A stretch of 64,000 bases of DNA from CAISCU01 sp051861545 (GCA_051861545.1 JBIMKP010000002.1:62001-126000), one strand, 5' to 3'. Counted from the first letter of the stretch, positions 47,561-57,111 are shown. Numbers and translations are program-made. Notes: generated from the letters alone by a model not told the origin.

Positions 47561-48242
47561 AATTCAAAGTTTCATCCGCTTTAAACTCGGCCACCTCCGC
47601 CATTAAATGGACCTTGTATTTGTGTTTTCCATTAAGACTTTCACACAAAGCATAAGTTCTCATTTTTTTAATTCTGCGCATCCACGAATCGGGATAATTT
47701 TTGATGGTAAAAGCCATTCCATCTTGTAAGTCCGATAAATGGGTAATATCTTGTTTTGTTTTATCGTACTTCTTTAGCAATTGCAGCAGCTTCACATCGG
47801 CCGATTGTGAGTATTTAGGATTAACCATGTGTTTCGATAAAGCTGCACGTAAATCGTAAGGAAATACTTCTGAATCCAAAAAAGCTTTCATATTAATTCT
47901 GAATTCCATCTTCCATTCTTCACCATGTGCTTCATGATGCGGCCCATGTTTTGTATAACAGGTATGGTGAGATACTTCGTGGATGAATGTAATTAGAAAT
48001 TCAAACTGACTCAAATTATGGTTTACTGAAATGCGATTTCCATGGCCTGAATGCGGACTATAATCACCATATCTTCCTTTTCTTTCAACCTCAATATGAA
48101 GATGAAGTTTGTGATACATTATGAGCTCCGCACAACGCTCTAATGCACTTTGTGGCACAAACGATTTCAAAGCATCCATTAATTTCTTTTTGTGTACCAA
48201 TTGAGATTCACTCAAAGTTTCATAGATGCTTTTTGCGTTCAT
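47559..48242 (-). CDS. SprT-like zinc metalloprotease domain protein
   Basis: 227 residues. HEVSH at 88-92 (HExxH, zinc ligands and catalytic Glu) is followed by HHEAHGEEWKMEFR (third ligand region), the SprT-like pattern. Related eukaryotic Spartan proteases cut DNA-protein crosslinks; the bacterial role is not settled. No C-terminal zinc ribbon is seen. Its stop codon lies in the right terminal repeat of the palindromic element, so it is convergent with the epimerase. Confidence 0.82.
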   Translation of the reverse strand: MNAKSIYETLSESQLVHKKKLMDALKSFVPQSALERCAELIMYHKLHLHIEVERKGRYGDYSPHSGHGNRISVNHNLSQFEFLITFIHEVSHHTCYTKHGPHHEAHGEEWKMEFRINMKAFLDSEVFPYDLRAALSKHMVNPKYSQSADVKLLQLLKKYDKTKQDITHLSDLQDGMAFTIKNYPDSWMRRIKKMRTYALCESLNGKHKYKVHLMAEVAEFKADETLN

Positions 48243-48257
48243 TTTTTCTAAGAAATA

Positions 48258-48704
48258 TTATTTTACTTTAAAAGTGGCAGTTTCTGTAAAGGTAACGCCA
48301 TTAACAGTTTCAACAGCAATTAATACCAAATTAGTAGCATTTAAAGTATGTATTTTAAAATCAATTTTTTCTACAGAAGTAAACGTTAAAACTTTGCTAC
48401 TTTCATTCAAAGCCCAAGTTCCAATTGTCATTGTTTGAGGGTCGGATGCATTACATTTGGTAGCACCTTCATCCCTTACTAGCGTTTTGTTCGATTTAAA
48501 TTGTACCAAATCATCCTTTTCGCAACCAGATAAAAGGTCATAATTGTTTTCTACTGTACCTGCTGATGAAACAGTTGAATCAGCAATAAGCAACCAATTT
48601 TTGTCTTTTATTGAATCAGTTAGCGGTGTTGCATCTTCTGGCATTTCGCGCTTACATGAAAACAGAAATCCAAATAAAGCAAGTAATAGTAATGTTCTTT
48701 TCAT
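48258..48704 (-). CDS. lipocalin-like lipoprotein
   Basis: 148 residues with a lipobox (LLLALFGFLFSCKRE, Cys17). The mature part contains short strands with GTWALNESSKVLTFTS, a lipocalin-like pattern common to small Bacteroidota lipoproteins. Two further Cys may form a disulfide (SGCEKDD and TKCNAS). It precedes the SprT-like gene by 15 bp on the same strand, so co-transcription is likely. Confidence 0.72.
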   Translation of the reverse strand: MKRTLLLLALFGFLFSCKREMPEDATPLTDSIKDKNWLLIADSTVSSAGTVENNYDLLSGCEKDDLVQFKSNKTLVRDEGATKCNASDPQTMTIGTWALNESSKVLTFTSVEKIDFKIHTLNATNLVLIAVETVNGVTFTETATFKVK

Positions 48705-48921
48705 ACTTAATGATGTATTTAACCTTTAATTTTTAGAATTTATGGCAAGATTTTTATTGCCTCCGAAAAGTAAATAAAAGCTTTTATAATTTCACAATAA
48801 GTTCTATTAAAGATTTTCAGGAGAATCTATTTTGAATGATGAAACTTATTTGTCGCGACAATTGGTGAATCCAATATGTTTCACGTCCTTTGGCTAAGAA
48901 TGAATTAAAAACTCATTATTT

Positions 48922-49677
48922 ATGGAAAACAAAAAAGAGTTAAAATTGGCTGTTCTCATCGATGCAGATAATGTTCCTTACGCCAATGTTAAGGAGATGT
49001 TCGAGGAAATAGCTAAATACGGTACACCTACATTCAAAAGAATTTATGCCGATTGGACCAAACCAACAGTAGCTGGTTGGAAAAAAGTGCTATTGGAAAA
49101 TGCCATCACACCAATCCAACAATATTCTTATTCAAGTGGTAAAAATGCATCAGATAGTGCCTTAATTATCGATGCCATGGACATACTTTATACAGGAAAA
49201 GTTGATGGTTTTTGTATAGTATCTAGCGACAGTGATTTTACCCGTCTTGCAACCCGACTGCGCGAAGCCGGAATGAAAGTAATTGGAATAGGAGAGAAGA
49301 AAACCCTCAATCCGTTTATAACTGCCTGCGATAAGTTTATTTATTTGGAGATTTTAAAACCAGAACCAGAAGAGTTAAATGAAACTTCCGCACCTGGTAA
49401 ACCTGCAAAAGCAAAGAAAGAAACCCTGAATAAAATCGATAAACAAATCATCAAATTATTCAAAGATAGCATCAGCGATTTGGCCGACGAAAACGGCTGG
49501 GCCTATTTGGGTGATTTAGGAAATTTGTTGTTAAAAAAGAAACCCGATTTCGATTCTAGAAACTATGGCTTTACTAAAATGCTTCCCTTCATAAGAAGCA
49601 TGAATCAGTTTGAAATCGATGAAAGAGAAAGCGGCAAAAGCAACGTCAAGCACATTTATTTAAGGAAGAAATCTTAA
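48922..49677 (+). CDS. NYN-domain RNase-like protein with C-terminal LOTUS/OST-HTH domain
   Basis: 251 residues. The PIN/NYN core has VLIDADNVPY (Asp14, Asp16), ASDSALIIDAMDIL and CIVSSDSDFTRLATRLREAG, which together supply the acidic metal site of a nuclease. After a Lys/Pro-rich linker (about 155-170), residues ~180-251 form an OST-HTH/LOTUS-type domain that may bind RNA. The arrangement is the LabA/DUF88 plus LOTUS type, thought to act on RNA. It is transcribed alone. Confidence 0.88.
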   Translation: MENKKELKLAVLIDADNVPYANVKEMFEEIAKYGTPTFKRIYADWTKPTVAGWKKVLLENAITPIQQYSYSSGKNASDSALIIDAMDILYTGKVDGFCIVSSDSDFTRLATRLREAGMKVIGIGEKKTLNPFITACDKFIYLEILKPEPEELNETSAPGKPAKAKKETLNKIDKQIIKLFKDSISDLADENGWAYLGDLGNLLLKKKPDFDSRNYGFTKMLPFIRSMNQFEIDERESGKSNVKHIYLRKKS

Positions 49678-49824
49678 TTTATTTAAAGTCTTTCCCCCCA
49701 ACCTTCTCTTTATTCCTCTTTTTAGCTTCTTTTGATGTTTTAATTTGTCCATTTTAAACTTGGAAATGTCCATTTTAGAATTAATTTTTTAATCATTAGA
49801 AGCTTTGAATTTAAATTTATTAGG

Positions 49825-50796
49825 GTGAAAAAAAGGTTAACCAGAATTTCTTTATATACTTCTCCAATTTTAGCAGCTTATGGAATTGCTCCAATCCTGC
49901 TTTTGCAGTCAATTGATGTTTTACAATTCCTGACAGCTTTTAGTTTGTTGTCCTTATTGATTGTATTGTTCTGGAGAATAAACATTGAATTATTAAACAT
50001 AAATAAGCCTAAAGAATACAGGTATTTGTTTAGTTATTTAAGTACCATTTTTATTCATTCTTTCATCATATTTATATTACCCAAAAGTTCAGCAGAATTA
50101 AGTCCGGCAGACTTTATACTTTATTCTCTTGCATCTACATTTGCTTTGAATACCATCATTTTAATCATCATCAATTCTGAATTATTAAGAGAAAGTAAGA
50201 ATTTGGCTGATTATGAAATTCAGAGTCTGAAAGTGGCAAATTTAGAGGCACAGCGACAAGCACTTATTCAACAATTACAGCCTCATTTTTTATTCAATGC
50301 TTTAAGTGTTCTGAAATCATTGATACATGATAATCCTGAAAAAGCAGAAGAATATACCTTGAGTTTATCTGAGTTTTTAAGGTACTCTGTTCATTCAAAT
50401 CAAAATGATATAATTTCATTAGAAAAGGAATGGCAGTTTACATTAGACTACCTGCATTTACAAAAAGTAAGATTTGGTAATGCCTTGAAATGGGAATGTA
50501 GTTTTTCTGATTCAGATAAAGCAAAATTTCTTCCTGTATTAGCACTTCAAACTTTGGTTGAAAATGCTATAAAACACAATAGTTTTACAGAACAAAAACC
50601 GCTTTTAATTAGCATAGGTACTCATGATAAAATGATTTATGTGAAGAATAAAAAGTCGCCCAAAAAACTATTGCTTAAATCTGGAATTGGCCTTTCGAAT
50701 TTAAAAACAAGGTACCAATTAATTGTAGATGGTGGAATTGAAGTTATTGAATCTGATGAAGAGTTTGTTGTACGTTTGAAATTGATAGAAAAATGA
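49825..50796 (+). CDS. LytS-like sensor histidine kinase
   Basis: 323 residues with a GTG start (gtgaaaaaaagg). The N-terminal ~120 residues carry four hydrophobic helices; a coiled coil (SLKVANLEAQRQALIQQ) leads to His154 in QLQPHFLFNALSVLKSL, the phospho-acceptor motif of the LytS/YehU family. The ATP-lid segment NAIKHNSF (N-box) and GIGLSNLKTRYQ follow. It overlaps the LytTR regulator by 4 bp (ATGA), making a two-component pair. Confidence 0.9.
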   Translation: MKKRLTRISLYTSPILAAYGIAPILLLQSIDVLQFLTAFSLLSLLIVLFWRINIELLNINKPKEYRYLFSYLSTIFIHSFIIFILPKSSAELSPADFILYSLASTFALNTIILIIINSELLRESKNLADYEIQSLKVANLEAQRQALIQQLQPHFLFNALSVLKSLIHDNPEKAEEYTLSLSEFLRYSVHSNQNDIISLEKEWQFTLDYLHLQKVRFGNALKWECSFSDSDKAKFLPVLALQTLVENAIKHNSFTEQKPLLISIGTHDKMIYVKNKKSPKKLLLKSGIGLSNLKTRYQLIVDGGIEVIESDEEFVVRLKLIEK

Positions 50797-51560
50797 AAAT
50801 TGTAATCATTGAAGATGAAGTTTTAACAGCCAATGACTTGGCCAGAACCCTTGTTTCTATTGATTCTGATATTGAAATTATTGCTAAAATTACTACAGTG
50901 GAAGAAGGTGTTTTGTTCTTTCAAACATCGCCCAAAATTGATTTAATTTTTTCCGATATTGAATTAGGTGATGGTTTAAGTTTTGAGATTTTTCAAGACA
51001 CTCCTTATTCTGCACCGATTATATTCTGTACCGCTTTTCAGCAATATGCACTCGAAGCTTTTAAAACAATGGGAATCGATTATGTTTTAAAACCCTTCAC
51101 GAAAAATTCTATTGAAAAGGCATTATTGAAGTTTAAGAATATTAAGGAATCTACAGCAACAGCAGCACCTGTAGCAATTGATATCAACTCAATGATTCGA
51201 TTATTAAAGGTTAATTTACAAGGAGATTTACCTTCTGTGATTGTGCATCAAGGCGATAAAATTCTGCCTATACAAGGTAAAGACATTGCGTTTTTTTATA
51301 TCGAAAATGAGGCTACTTATTTGTTTGGATTCGATACGAAAAGATATTTAATCAGCCAGAAATTAGATAATCTAGAAAAATTGTTTCCAGATTTTTTTAG
51401 AGCGAATCGCCAGTTTTTAATAAATAGAAAAGTAGTAAAAGATGCATCACAATATTTCAATCGGAAATTATTGGTGAATCTAAATGTTTCTTTTGCCGAA
51501 CAAATCATAATAGGAAAGCTTAAAACAACTGAATTTATTCAATGGTTGACAAATCAGTGA
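50793..51560 (+). CDS. LytTR-family response regulator
   Basis: 255 residues. The receiver domain has Glu7-Asp8 acids, Asp55 as phospho-acceptor (IFSDIELGD), the FCTAF switch and Lys in LKPFTKNS. From about residue 150 the LytTR DNA-binding domain is recognisable (YLISQKLDNLEKLFP-FRANRQFLINRKVV). It should control promoters on command of the coupled kinase. A terminator follows, and an export operon lies 110 bp downstream, a likely target by position. Confidence 0.92.
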   Translation: MKIVIIEDEVLTANDLARTLVSIDSDIEIIAKITTVEEGVLFFQTSPKIDLIFSDIELGDGLSFEIFQDTPYSAPIIFCTAFQQYALEAFKTMGIDYVLKPFTKNSIEKALLKFKNIKESTATAAPVAIDINSMIRLLKVNLQGDLPSVIVHQGDKILPIQGKDIAFFYIENEATYLFGFDTKRYLISQKLDNLEKLFPDFFRANRQFLINRKVVKDASQYFNRKLLVNLNVSFAEQIIIGKLKTTEFIQWLTNQ

Positions 51561-51608
51561 TAAGACTCAAATAGCTTTGTCCACTTCAGGTTTTATTTTG
51601 ACCATTTC

Positions 51609-51639
51609 ACCTACAATGTTCTGTTGTAGGTTTTTTTTT
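51609..51639 (+). terminator. intrinsic terminator after the two-component pair
   Basis: ACCTACAA pairs with TTGTAGGT over a 7-nt loop and is followed by nine T. It separates the LytS/LytTR genes from the export operon. Confidence 0.8.
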
Positions 51640-51670
51640 GAAATTTTCTTTGCATCATAAATTTTAATGT

Positions 51671-52057
51671 ATGCAAGTAATTTTTAGAAATGTTAAGATG
51701 CTTTTTGTGTTGATTCTCCTGTTTTTTGCAGGCTTCACACTTCAAGCACAAGACCCAAAAACAATCTTGGGTAATTGGCAGGATGAAGCACATCCTGAAA
51801 AGCAGATTAAGATGTTTAGTTTATCTGGCAAGTACTTTGGAAAAAGTATTCAATCAGAGCCCAATCAAATCAGTATTGTTTTCCGTGATTTAGTTTGGAG
51901 TGATTCAAAGAACTCATATGTAGGTTCAATTATCAACCCAGATAATGGAGATAAATTTTCTGTTGAAATTCAAATGTTGGGAACAGATAAGTTTAAATTC
52001 TCTGTAGGCAAATTCATTTTCACCAAAACTTTTACTTTTAAGAGAATAGTACAATGA
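51671..52057 (+). CDS. DUF2147-like exported protein
   Basis: 128 residues. A signal peptide (LFVLILLFFAGFTLQAQ) precedes ILGNWQDEAHPEKQIKMFSLSGKYFGK and a later SIINPDNGDKFSVEIQMLG-LKFSVGKFIFTKTFTFKRI pattern, which fits the DUF2147 beta-sandwich. Function is unknown. Its stop overlaps the TolC-like start by 4 bp, so it is the first gene of the export operon. An in-frame ATG nine codons later would shorten the signal peptide's N-region. Confidence 0.75.
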   Translation: MQVIFRNVKMLFVLILLFFAGFTLQAQDPKTILGNWQDEAHPEKQIKMFSLSGKYFGKSIQSEPNQISIVFRDLVWSDSKNSYVGSIINPDNGDKFSVEIQMLGTDKFKFSVGKFIFTKTFTFKRIVQ

Positions 52058-53382
52058 GGAGTCTAGTTTTATTAGGACTTTTAATCGTCCTTTTTTTAAA
52101 TACGAAGCAGATATCAGCTCAAACAAGTATTAAATCTTTTGATGAATTTATAGGTTTGGCGGAGACGAATAGCTTAAGTATAAAAAATGGTACTATCCAA
52201 TTAGGTCAAGCTAAAGCCGCTAGAATTGCTGCAATTTATAGTGTTATTGATCCTGTTGGTAATGTTTCTTCTACTTATACAAACAATACTCAATTACCTG
52301 TAAATTTAATTCCTGGTGAAGTTTTAGGCGGACAAGCTGGAACCTTCAAAGAAGTTCAGTTTGGAGTAAAGTACAATACCAGTGCACAAGCAAACACCGA
52401 ATTAAAATTAATCAATTTGCAAGGTTGGGAAGGACTACGATTTGCTAAATTAAATATTCGTTTAACCGAGCTTAATAATAAAATTACTTTAAAGAGTTTG
52501 TATGAAAACTGCGCTTTGATTTATTATAATATCATTTCTCTGCAAGCACAATTTCAATCTTCAGTAGAACACCTCGAAAATGCTAATAAGTTGTATGAAA
52601 TTTCATCAAACAAATTCAATGCAGGACTAATAAATCAACAAGAATTAAATGAAAGTATTTTGCAAAGAAAAGCTGTTTCAGAAAACATCAATCAGATTCA
52701 GTTTACTATAGAGCAACAATACCTAACATTGAAAATTCTATGCGATATTCCTGAAGAAATTTCGTTTAGAATTGATGAAGGTGAAGCTAAAAATGAGCTA
52801 GTAACTAGTAATATCACCACACAAATTACTACGAATGAATTGGCATTAAATCATGCAGTGATTAATGAACGATTAATGCATTCAAATTACAACAAAGCAA
52901 GGTTAGCATTTACACCAACCTTTTCAACTTTTGCTTCTCATCAAGAGCAGCAGTTTAATACCAAATCTGGTTTTTATAATCCTAATGTGAATTGGATTCC
53001 AAGTAATTACGTAGGACTTCGATTAAACCTAAGAATTCCTTCTGCTATGGAAATTTCTCAGTCATCTAAAGCAAAACATGATTATTTGATATCGAAGAAT
53101 ACGGTAAAGAAAGAAAGAAGCCAACAGCAGTATCACAAGAATCAACTTACAATCGAAACTCAAAAGCAGATTTCTCAAAGAGATTCAAACAAAGAGATTT
53201 TTTTATTACGTAAAAGTAATTATGAAAAGAATCTTGCCAATTATGAAAAAGGAATCATCAGTATAGAAACACTTATTAAAAGTATGAATGAAATGATAAG
53301 TAGTCAGTTCAATTTTATTTCATCTCAGAAAATGGTAGAGATGATGAACGCAAAAATTAATCTCAATAATAAAATCAAATAA
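52054..53382 (+). CDS. TolC-like outer membrane efflux protein
   Basis: 442 residues with a signal peptide (LGLLIVLFLNTKQISAQ). The chain is mainly long amphipathic helices with the TolC-family repeat pattern; the coiled-coil arms are clear (LYENCALIYYNIISLQAQFQSSVEHLENANKLYEISSNKFNAG). It should form the outer-membrane channel of a tripartite export complex with the periplasmic adaptor and ABC transporter encoded next. It overlaps the preceding gene by 4 bp. Confidence 0.88.
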   Translation: MRSLVLLGLLIVLFLNTKQISAQTSIKSFDEFIGLAETNSLSIKNGTIQLGQAKAARIAAIYSVIDPVGNVSSTYTNNTQLPVNLIPGEVLGGQAGTFKEVQFGVKYNTSAQANTELKLINLQGWEGLRFAKLNIRLTELNNKITLKSLYENCALIYYNIISLQAQFQSSVEHLENANKLYEISSNKFNAGLINQQELNESILQRKAVSENINQIQFTIEQQYLTLKILCDIPEEISFRIDEGEAKNELVTSNITTQITTNELALNHAVINERLMHSNYNKARLAFTPTFSTFASHQEQQFNTKSGFYNPNVNWIPSNYVGLRLNLRIPSAMEISQSSKAKHDYLISKNTVKKERSQQQYHKNQLTIETQKQISQRDSNKEIFLLRKSNYEKNLANYEKGIISIETLIKSMNEMISSQFNFISSQKMVEMMNAKINLNNKIK

Positions 53383-53384
53383 AC

Positions 53385-54482
53385 ATGAAAAACATAAATA
53401 TAATTCTCTTTTCTTTCCTCTTAGCTTTCATTTCTTGTGGAAAGAAATACCAAGAAACAAATCCAATAAGAAAGGACATTACAGAAACAGTATTCGCATC
53501 TGGTAATCTTGAAGCAGACCAAACTTATCAATTGGTTTCACAGTCTGATGGCTATTTAATCAAATTAAATTTTAAAGAAAATGATGATGTAAAACAAGGC
53601 CAGATTTTAGGAATTGTTGAAAACAAACCCAATGAAATTAATGAAGCAAGTGCCAATGCTTTGCAATCTATTTCTTTAAAGAATCTACAAGACAATTCAC
53701 CTCAATTAAGTTCAGCAAAACTTGCAGTTGATAATGCAAAACAAAAAATGGATTTTGAGTTGAATAAATCACAGACGTATAAGAAATTATTAGAATCAAA
53801 CAGTGTTTCTAAATTAGATTATGAAACAGCTGATTTGACCTATAAAAACGCTAAAGCCGAATACAACAAATTATTAGATAATTACAGATTGGTTAAACAA
53901 CAGGCCGAACAACAACTAATTATCAATAATGCACAGAAAAGAGCTAATGAAATTTATTCAGATAATAATTATATCAAAGCTGTTTTTTCTGGAAGGGTTT
54001 TTAAGAAATTAAAAGAAACTGGAGATTTTGTTCGCAAAGGTGATGTAATAGCCTTGATAGGAAATCCGGATTTAATTTATGCTAAAGTAAATGTTGATGA
54101 AAGCAGTATAGCTAAGCTTAAAATAGGCCAAGAAGCAGTTATCCAATTAAACGTTGATAAAGATAAAACCTACAAAGGAAAAGTTGCTGAAATTATGCCT
54201 GCTTTTAATGAGCAAACCCAATCGTTTGTATGTAAAATTCGTTTCACAGAAAAACTCGATTTTAACATAATTAATACGCAATTGCAGGTGAATATTGTTT
54301 CGGGAGCAACTAAGAATGCATTGTTGATTCCTCGTAATTATTTGAAGTATGGCAATTTAGTGATGATTAAAGGTGAGAAAGACCCAATAAAGATTGAAAC
54401 CAAATTTGTAAGCAGTGAATGGGTTCAAGTGTTATCTGGACTTGATGAATCAAATATAATTGTTACTGATAAATTGAAATAA
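53385..54482 (+). CDS. HlyD/MacA-like periplasmic adaptor lipoprotein
   Basis: 365 residues. A lipobox (LLAFISCGKK, Cys19) anchors it. The barrel-sandwich lipoyl motifs flank a long coiled-coil hairpin (SAKLAVDNAKQKMDFELNKSQTYKKLLESNSVSKLDYETADL), and a C-terminal beta-barrel (VNVDESSIAKLKIGQEAVIQL) follows. It links the inner-membrane ABC part to the TolC-like channel. It lies 2 bp after the channel gene and 1 bp before the permease. Confidence 0.9.
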   Translation: MKNINIILFSFLLAFISCGKKYQETNPIRKDITETVFASGNLEADQTYQLVSQSDGYLIKLNFKENDDVKQGQILGIVENKPNEINEASANALQSISLKNLQDNSPQLSSAKLAVDNAKQKMDFELNKSQTYKKLLESNSVSKLDYETADLTYKNAKAEYNKLLDNYRLVKQQAEQQLIINNAQKRANEIYSDNNYIKAVFSGRVFKKLKETGDFVRKGDVIALIGNPDLIYAKVNVDESSIAKLKIGQEAVIQLNVDKDKTYKGKVAEIMPAFNEQTQSFVCKIRFTEKLDFNIINTQLQVNIVSGATKNALLIPRNYLKYGNLVMIKGEKDPIKIETKFVSSEWVQVLSGLDESNIIVTDKLK

Positions 54483-54483
54483 T

Positions 54484-55713
54484 ATGAGGTTTAAAGTAAA
54501 CTATGAAATAGCATTAACTCATATTCTTACTCGTAAGAAACAAACAATAGTTGCTGCTATGGGCGTTACAATAGGTATAGCCTTGTATATTTTCTCAAAC
54601 TCTATTGTTTCGGGTTTTGGTGCTTATTCAAAAGGCGAAATGTTTAAGTCGGCACCTCATTTAAGAGTGTTTAATGAAGACAAATTAAGTGAGCCACTTC
54701 TTAAATCCGACAAGAATTTAGTAGTAATCACAAACCCAAAGATTACTACACTTACAAACAATATTGTGAATCCGTTTTTATTGGTGAGTGAAATTAGAAA
54801 ACAAGAATATATCACTTATGCATCTCCACAAGTGAATGTAGATTTGTTTTATATCAATGGTAATTCAAGTTTAAAAGGACAAAGTAATGGAGTAGTTATA
54901 ACAGAAGCCGATGCCATGTTTAATATCCAAAGTACAATGGTTGCCGGAAACTTAAATAGTTTGATTTCTGATTTAAATGCCATTATCATTGGCAGTGGTG
55001 TGGCTGAAAAACTGAATATTGGTATTGGCGATAATATATCAGTTTCATCTTCACTTGGAATAAAAAGGATAATGAGGGTAAGCGGTATTTTTACTACAGG
55101 AAATAAAGCCCTCGATAATTCTAAATCGTATATACATATAGCAGCTGCGCAACAATTATTGAAGCAAAATTCAAATTTTGTTACAGATATTTATGCAAGT
55201 GTTAAAAATCCAGATGAGGCAGAAATTTATGCATCAAAATTACAAGGTATAACAACTTACAATGTAGAAGATTGGAAGTCTGCTAATGCCGATCAATTGG
55301 CTCAAGACAATATGTTGGGAACAATGACACCCTTGATTTCATTTTGTATTATGCTAGTTGCTGCCTTTGGAATATACAATATCTTAAACATGACCATCAC
55401 CCAAAAGATGAATGATATTGCTATTTTAAAAGCCAGTGGATTTAAAGGAAATGATATCGTTAAAATATTTGTATCAGAAGCATTTATTATGGGAAGTATT
55501 GGTACCTTTTTAGGACTTACAATTGGTTTTATTTTGGTGAGTATTATGCAGAATGTTTATATCGGTGCTCCAATCGGTTATTTCCCCATTTTTCATGACC
55601 CAAAAGTTTACCTAACTGGAGCCATGTTTGGCCTGTCAGTTTCAATTGGCGCAGGTTATTTTCCTGCAAGAAAAGCCTCTAAAATAGACCCTGTTGAAAT
55701 CTTTAGAAAATAA
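54484..55713 (+). CDS. MacB/FtsX-type ABC transporter permease
   Basis: 409 residues with one N-terminal helix (KQTIVAAMGVTIGIALYIFSNSIV), a large periplasmic domain and three C-terminal helices (LISFCIMLVAAFGIYNILNM, FIMGSIGTFLGLTIGFILVS, MFGLSVSIGAGYFPA). The closing PARKASKIDPVEIFRK is the family end. This is the permease of a mechanotransmitting ABC exporter; substrate may be a lipoprotein, peptide or drug. Confidence 0.9.
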   Translation: MRFKVNYEIALTHILTRKKQTIVAAMGVTIGIALYIFSNSIVSGFGAYSKGEMFKSAPHLRVFNEDKLSEPLLKSDKNLVVITNPKITTLTNNIVNPFLLVSEIRKQEYITYASPQVNVDLFYINGNSSLKGQSNGVVITEADAMFNIQSTMVAGNLNSLISDLNAIIIGSGVAEKLNIGIGDNISVSSSLGIKRIMRVSGIFTTGNKALDNSKSYIHIAAAQQLLKQNSNFVTDIYASVKNPDEAEIYASKLQGITTYNVEDWKSANADQLAQDNMLGTMTPLISFCIMLVAAFGIYNILNMTITQKMNDIAILKASGFKGNDIVKIFVSEAFIMGSIGTFLGLTIGFILVSIMQNVYIGAPIGYFPIFHDPKVYLTGAMFGLSVSIGAGYFPARKASKIDPVEIFRK

Positions 55714-55717
55714 TTTT

Positions 55718-56419
55718 ATGTTAAACAGAGAGATAATTTTAAGCACAAAAAATTTGTGTAAATACTTTTACGACCCGCAAGAGTTTAAGGTTTTGGATGA
55801 TATAAGTTTTGATGTAAAAAAGGGAGAGTTTCTTACGATTGTTGGCAAAAGTGGATGTGGTAAATCAACCATGTTATATTGCCTAAGTACAATGGATACA
55901 AACTACATGGGCGATTTATACATTGATAGCGAAAAAGCAACTGGTAAAACCACAGACCAACTCGCTATGTTAAGGAATGAAAAAATCGGTTTTGTATTCC
56001 AATTTCATTACCTCTTGCCTGAGTTTTCTTGTTTAAAGAATGTAATGATTCCTGCACTAAAATTAGGTAAATATTCTTATGAAGAAATAGAACATCGCGC
56101 CTATGAAAAATTAGATATGTTAGGACTAAAAGACCAAGCCTTAAAAGAAGCATCTAAGTTAAGTGGTGGACAGCAACAACGGGTTTCTATAGCAAGGGCA
56201 TTAATAAACGATCCAGCAATCATTATGGGTGATGAGCCAACAGGTAATCTTGATAGTAAAAACACTCAAATTGTTTTTGATATCTTCAAGCAATTATCGC
56301 AAGATTTTGGTCAATCAATTATTGCAGTAACCCACGATAACGACTTTGCAAAAGCAAGCGATAGAACCATTGAAATGGCAGATGGAAAAATTATTAATTA
56401 CAATAAATTATTTGAATAG
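55718..56419 (+). CDS. ABC transporter ATP-binding protein (MacB/LolD type)
   Basis: About 233 residues. Walker A VGKSGCGKSTML, Q-loop FVFQFHYLLPEFS, signature LSGGQQQRVSIARAL, Walker B AIIMGDEPTGNLDSKN and H-loop AVTHDNDFA are all readable; the FHYLLPEF and NLDSKN motifs fit the LolD/MacB group. The start ATG at 55718 is 4 bp after the permease stop; an earlier ATG would overlap it. It powers the permease encoded just before. Confidence 0.93.
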   Translation: MLNREIILSTKNLCKYFYDPQEFKVLDDISFDVKKGEFLTIVGKSGCGKSTMLYCLSTMDTNYMGDLYIDSEKATGKTTDQLAMLRNEKIGFVFQFHYLLPEFSCLKNVMIPALKLGKYSYEEIEHRAYEKLDMLGLKDQALKEASKLSGGQQQRVSIARALINDPAIIMGDEPTGNLDSKNTQIVFDIFKQLSQDFGQSIIAVTHDNDFAKASDRTIEMADGKIINYNKLFE

Positions 56420-56420
56420 T

Positions 56421-56753
56421 ATGAAGAATCTTAAAAGAAATTTTCACTTCCTTCCAATTGGGATTTTGGTATTAAGTATGTTGGGTAAATTAATGGGATT
56501 ATTGAATCCAACTAAATTGCCCTCACCAGAATTAAGCGATAAGTTATTACCCATACTTTTATTGGAAGTGTTTTGTGTCGTTGTATACATCATCCCCAAA
56601 ACGAGAAAAATGGGTTCCTATTTAATTTGTAGTTATTTAGGTGGTGCCATCGCTGTATCTTATGTGAATTCCCTTGGAAATCCATTGATGCCACTATTTG
56701 TTTTGGGATTGTTTTTAACAAGTTTGGTATTAAAAGAACAGGAAGTTAAATAA
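56421..56753 (+). CDS. DoxX-like membrane protein
   Basis: 110 residues with about four hydrophobic helices: FLPIGILVLSMLGKLMGLL, LLPILLLEVFCVVVYIIP, YLICSYLGGAIAVSYV and LMPLFVLGLFLTSLVL. The pattern resembles the DoxX/DUF4870-like small membrane proteins. It begins one base after the ATPase stop, so it is the last gene of the export operon, function unknown. The ATG at 56421 is chosen over an internal start in the ATPase gene. Confidence 0.72.
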   Translation: MKNLKRNFHFLPIGILVLSMLGKLMGLLNPTKLPSPELSDKLLPILLLEVFCVVVYIIPKTRKMGSYLICSYLGGAIAVSYVNSLGNPLMPLFVLGLFLTSLVLKEQEVK

Positions 56754-56865
56754 GTTTTAGAATCATATTTAATCTTTTAGCTAAATTTAAATTGCTTTCC
56801 TCAAGATGGCCAATAACTTCATGCAAAATCTAATTAGGATAAAACACCAAATTTAGTAAAAACAC

Positions 56866-56913
56866 ATTGAGTTGAAGAAGAGATAAAACAACAATTTTTT
56901 TCTTCAACTCAAT
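56866..56913. terminator. possible bidirectional hairpin terminator
   Basis: Two perfect 14-bp arms (ATTGAGTTGAAGAA / TTCTTCAACTCAAT) sit between the convergent export operon and the higBA operon. T-runs lie inside the loop, and on the minus strand TGTTTTTAC follows the stem. Confidence 0.5.
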
Positions 56914-56937
56914 TCCATGAATAAGTAAAATTTTCTT

Positions 56938-57035
56938 TTGGGCGTATCCCTACGGGCCGGGCTATCCGCTGCTATCTTTTTGCTCGTGCCTCACAAAAAG
57001 GATATCCGCTACTATCCCTTACGCGAGCGGTTCTA
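56938..57035. repeat. GC-rich intergenic repeat-like element
   Basis: About 98 bp with GC far above the surroundings, starting GGGCGTATCCCTACGGG and ending TACGCGAGCGG. An internal hairpin joins TATCTTTTTG to CAAAAAGGATA, and CTATCCGCTGCTATC is echoed by TATCCGCTACTATCC. From memory, similar strings recur between genes in Bacteroidota; I cannot name an Rfam family with certainty. Confidence 0.55.
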
Positions 57036-57111
57036 GAAAGTAAATTATCTTAGTAGTTAAAGGCCTATATTAAGAATAGATAGATATAAATACGAAGACC
57101 CATCTACTCAA

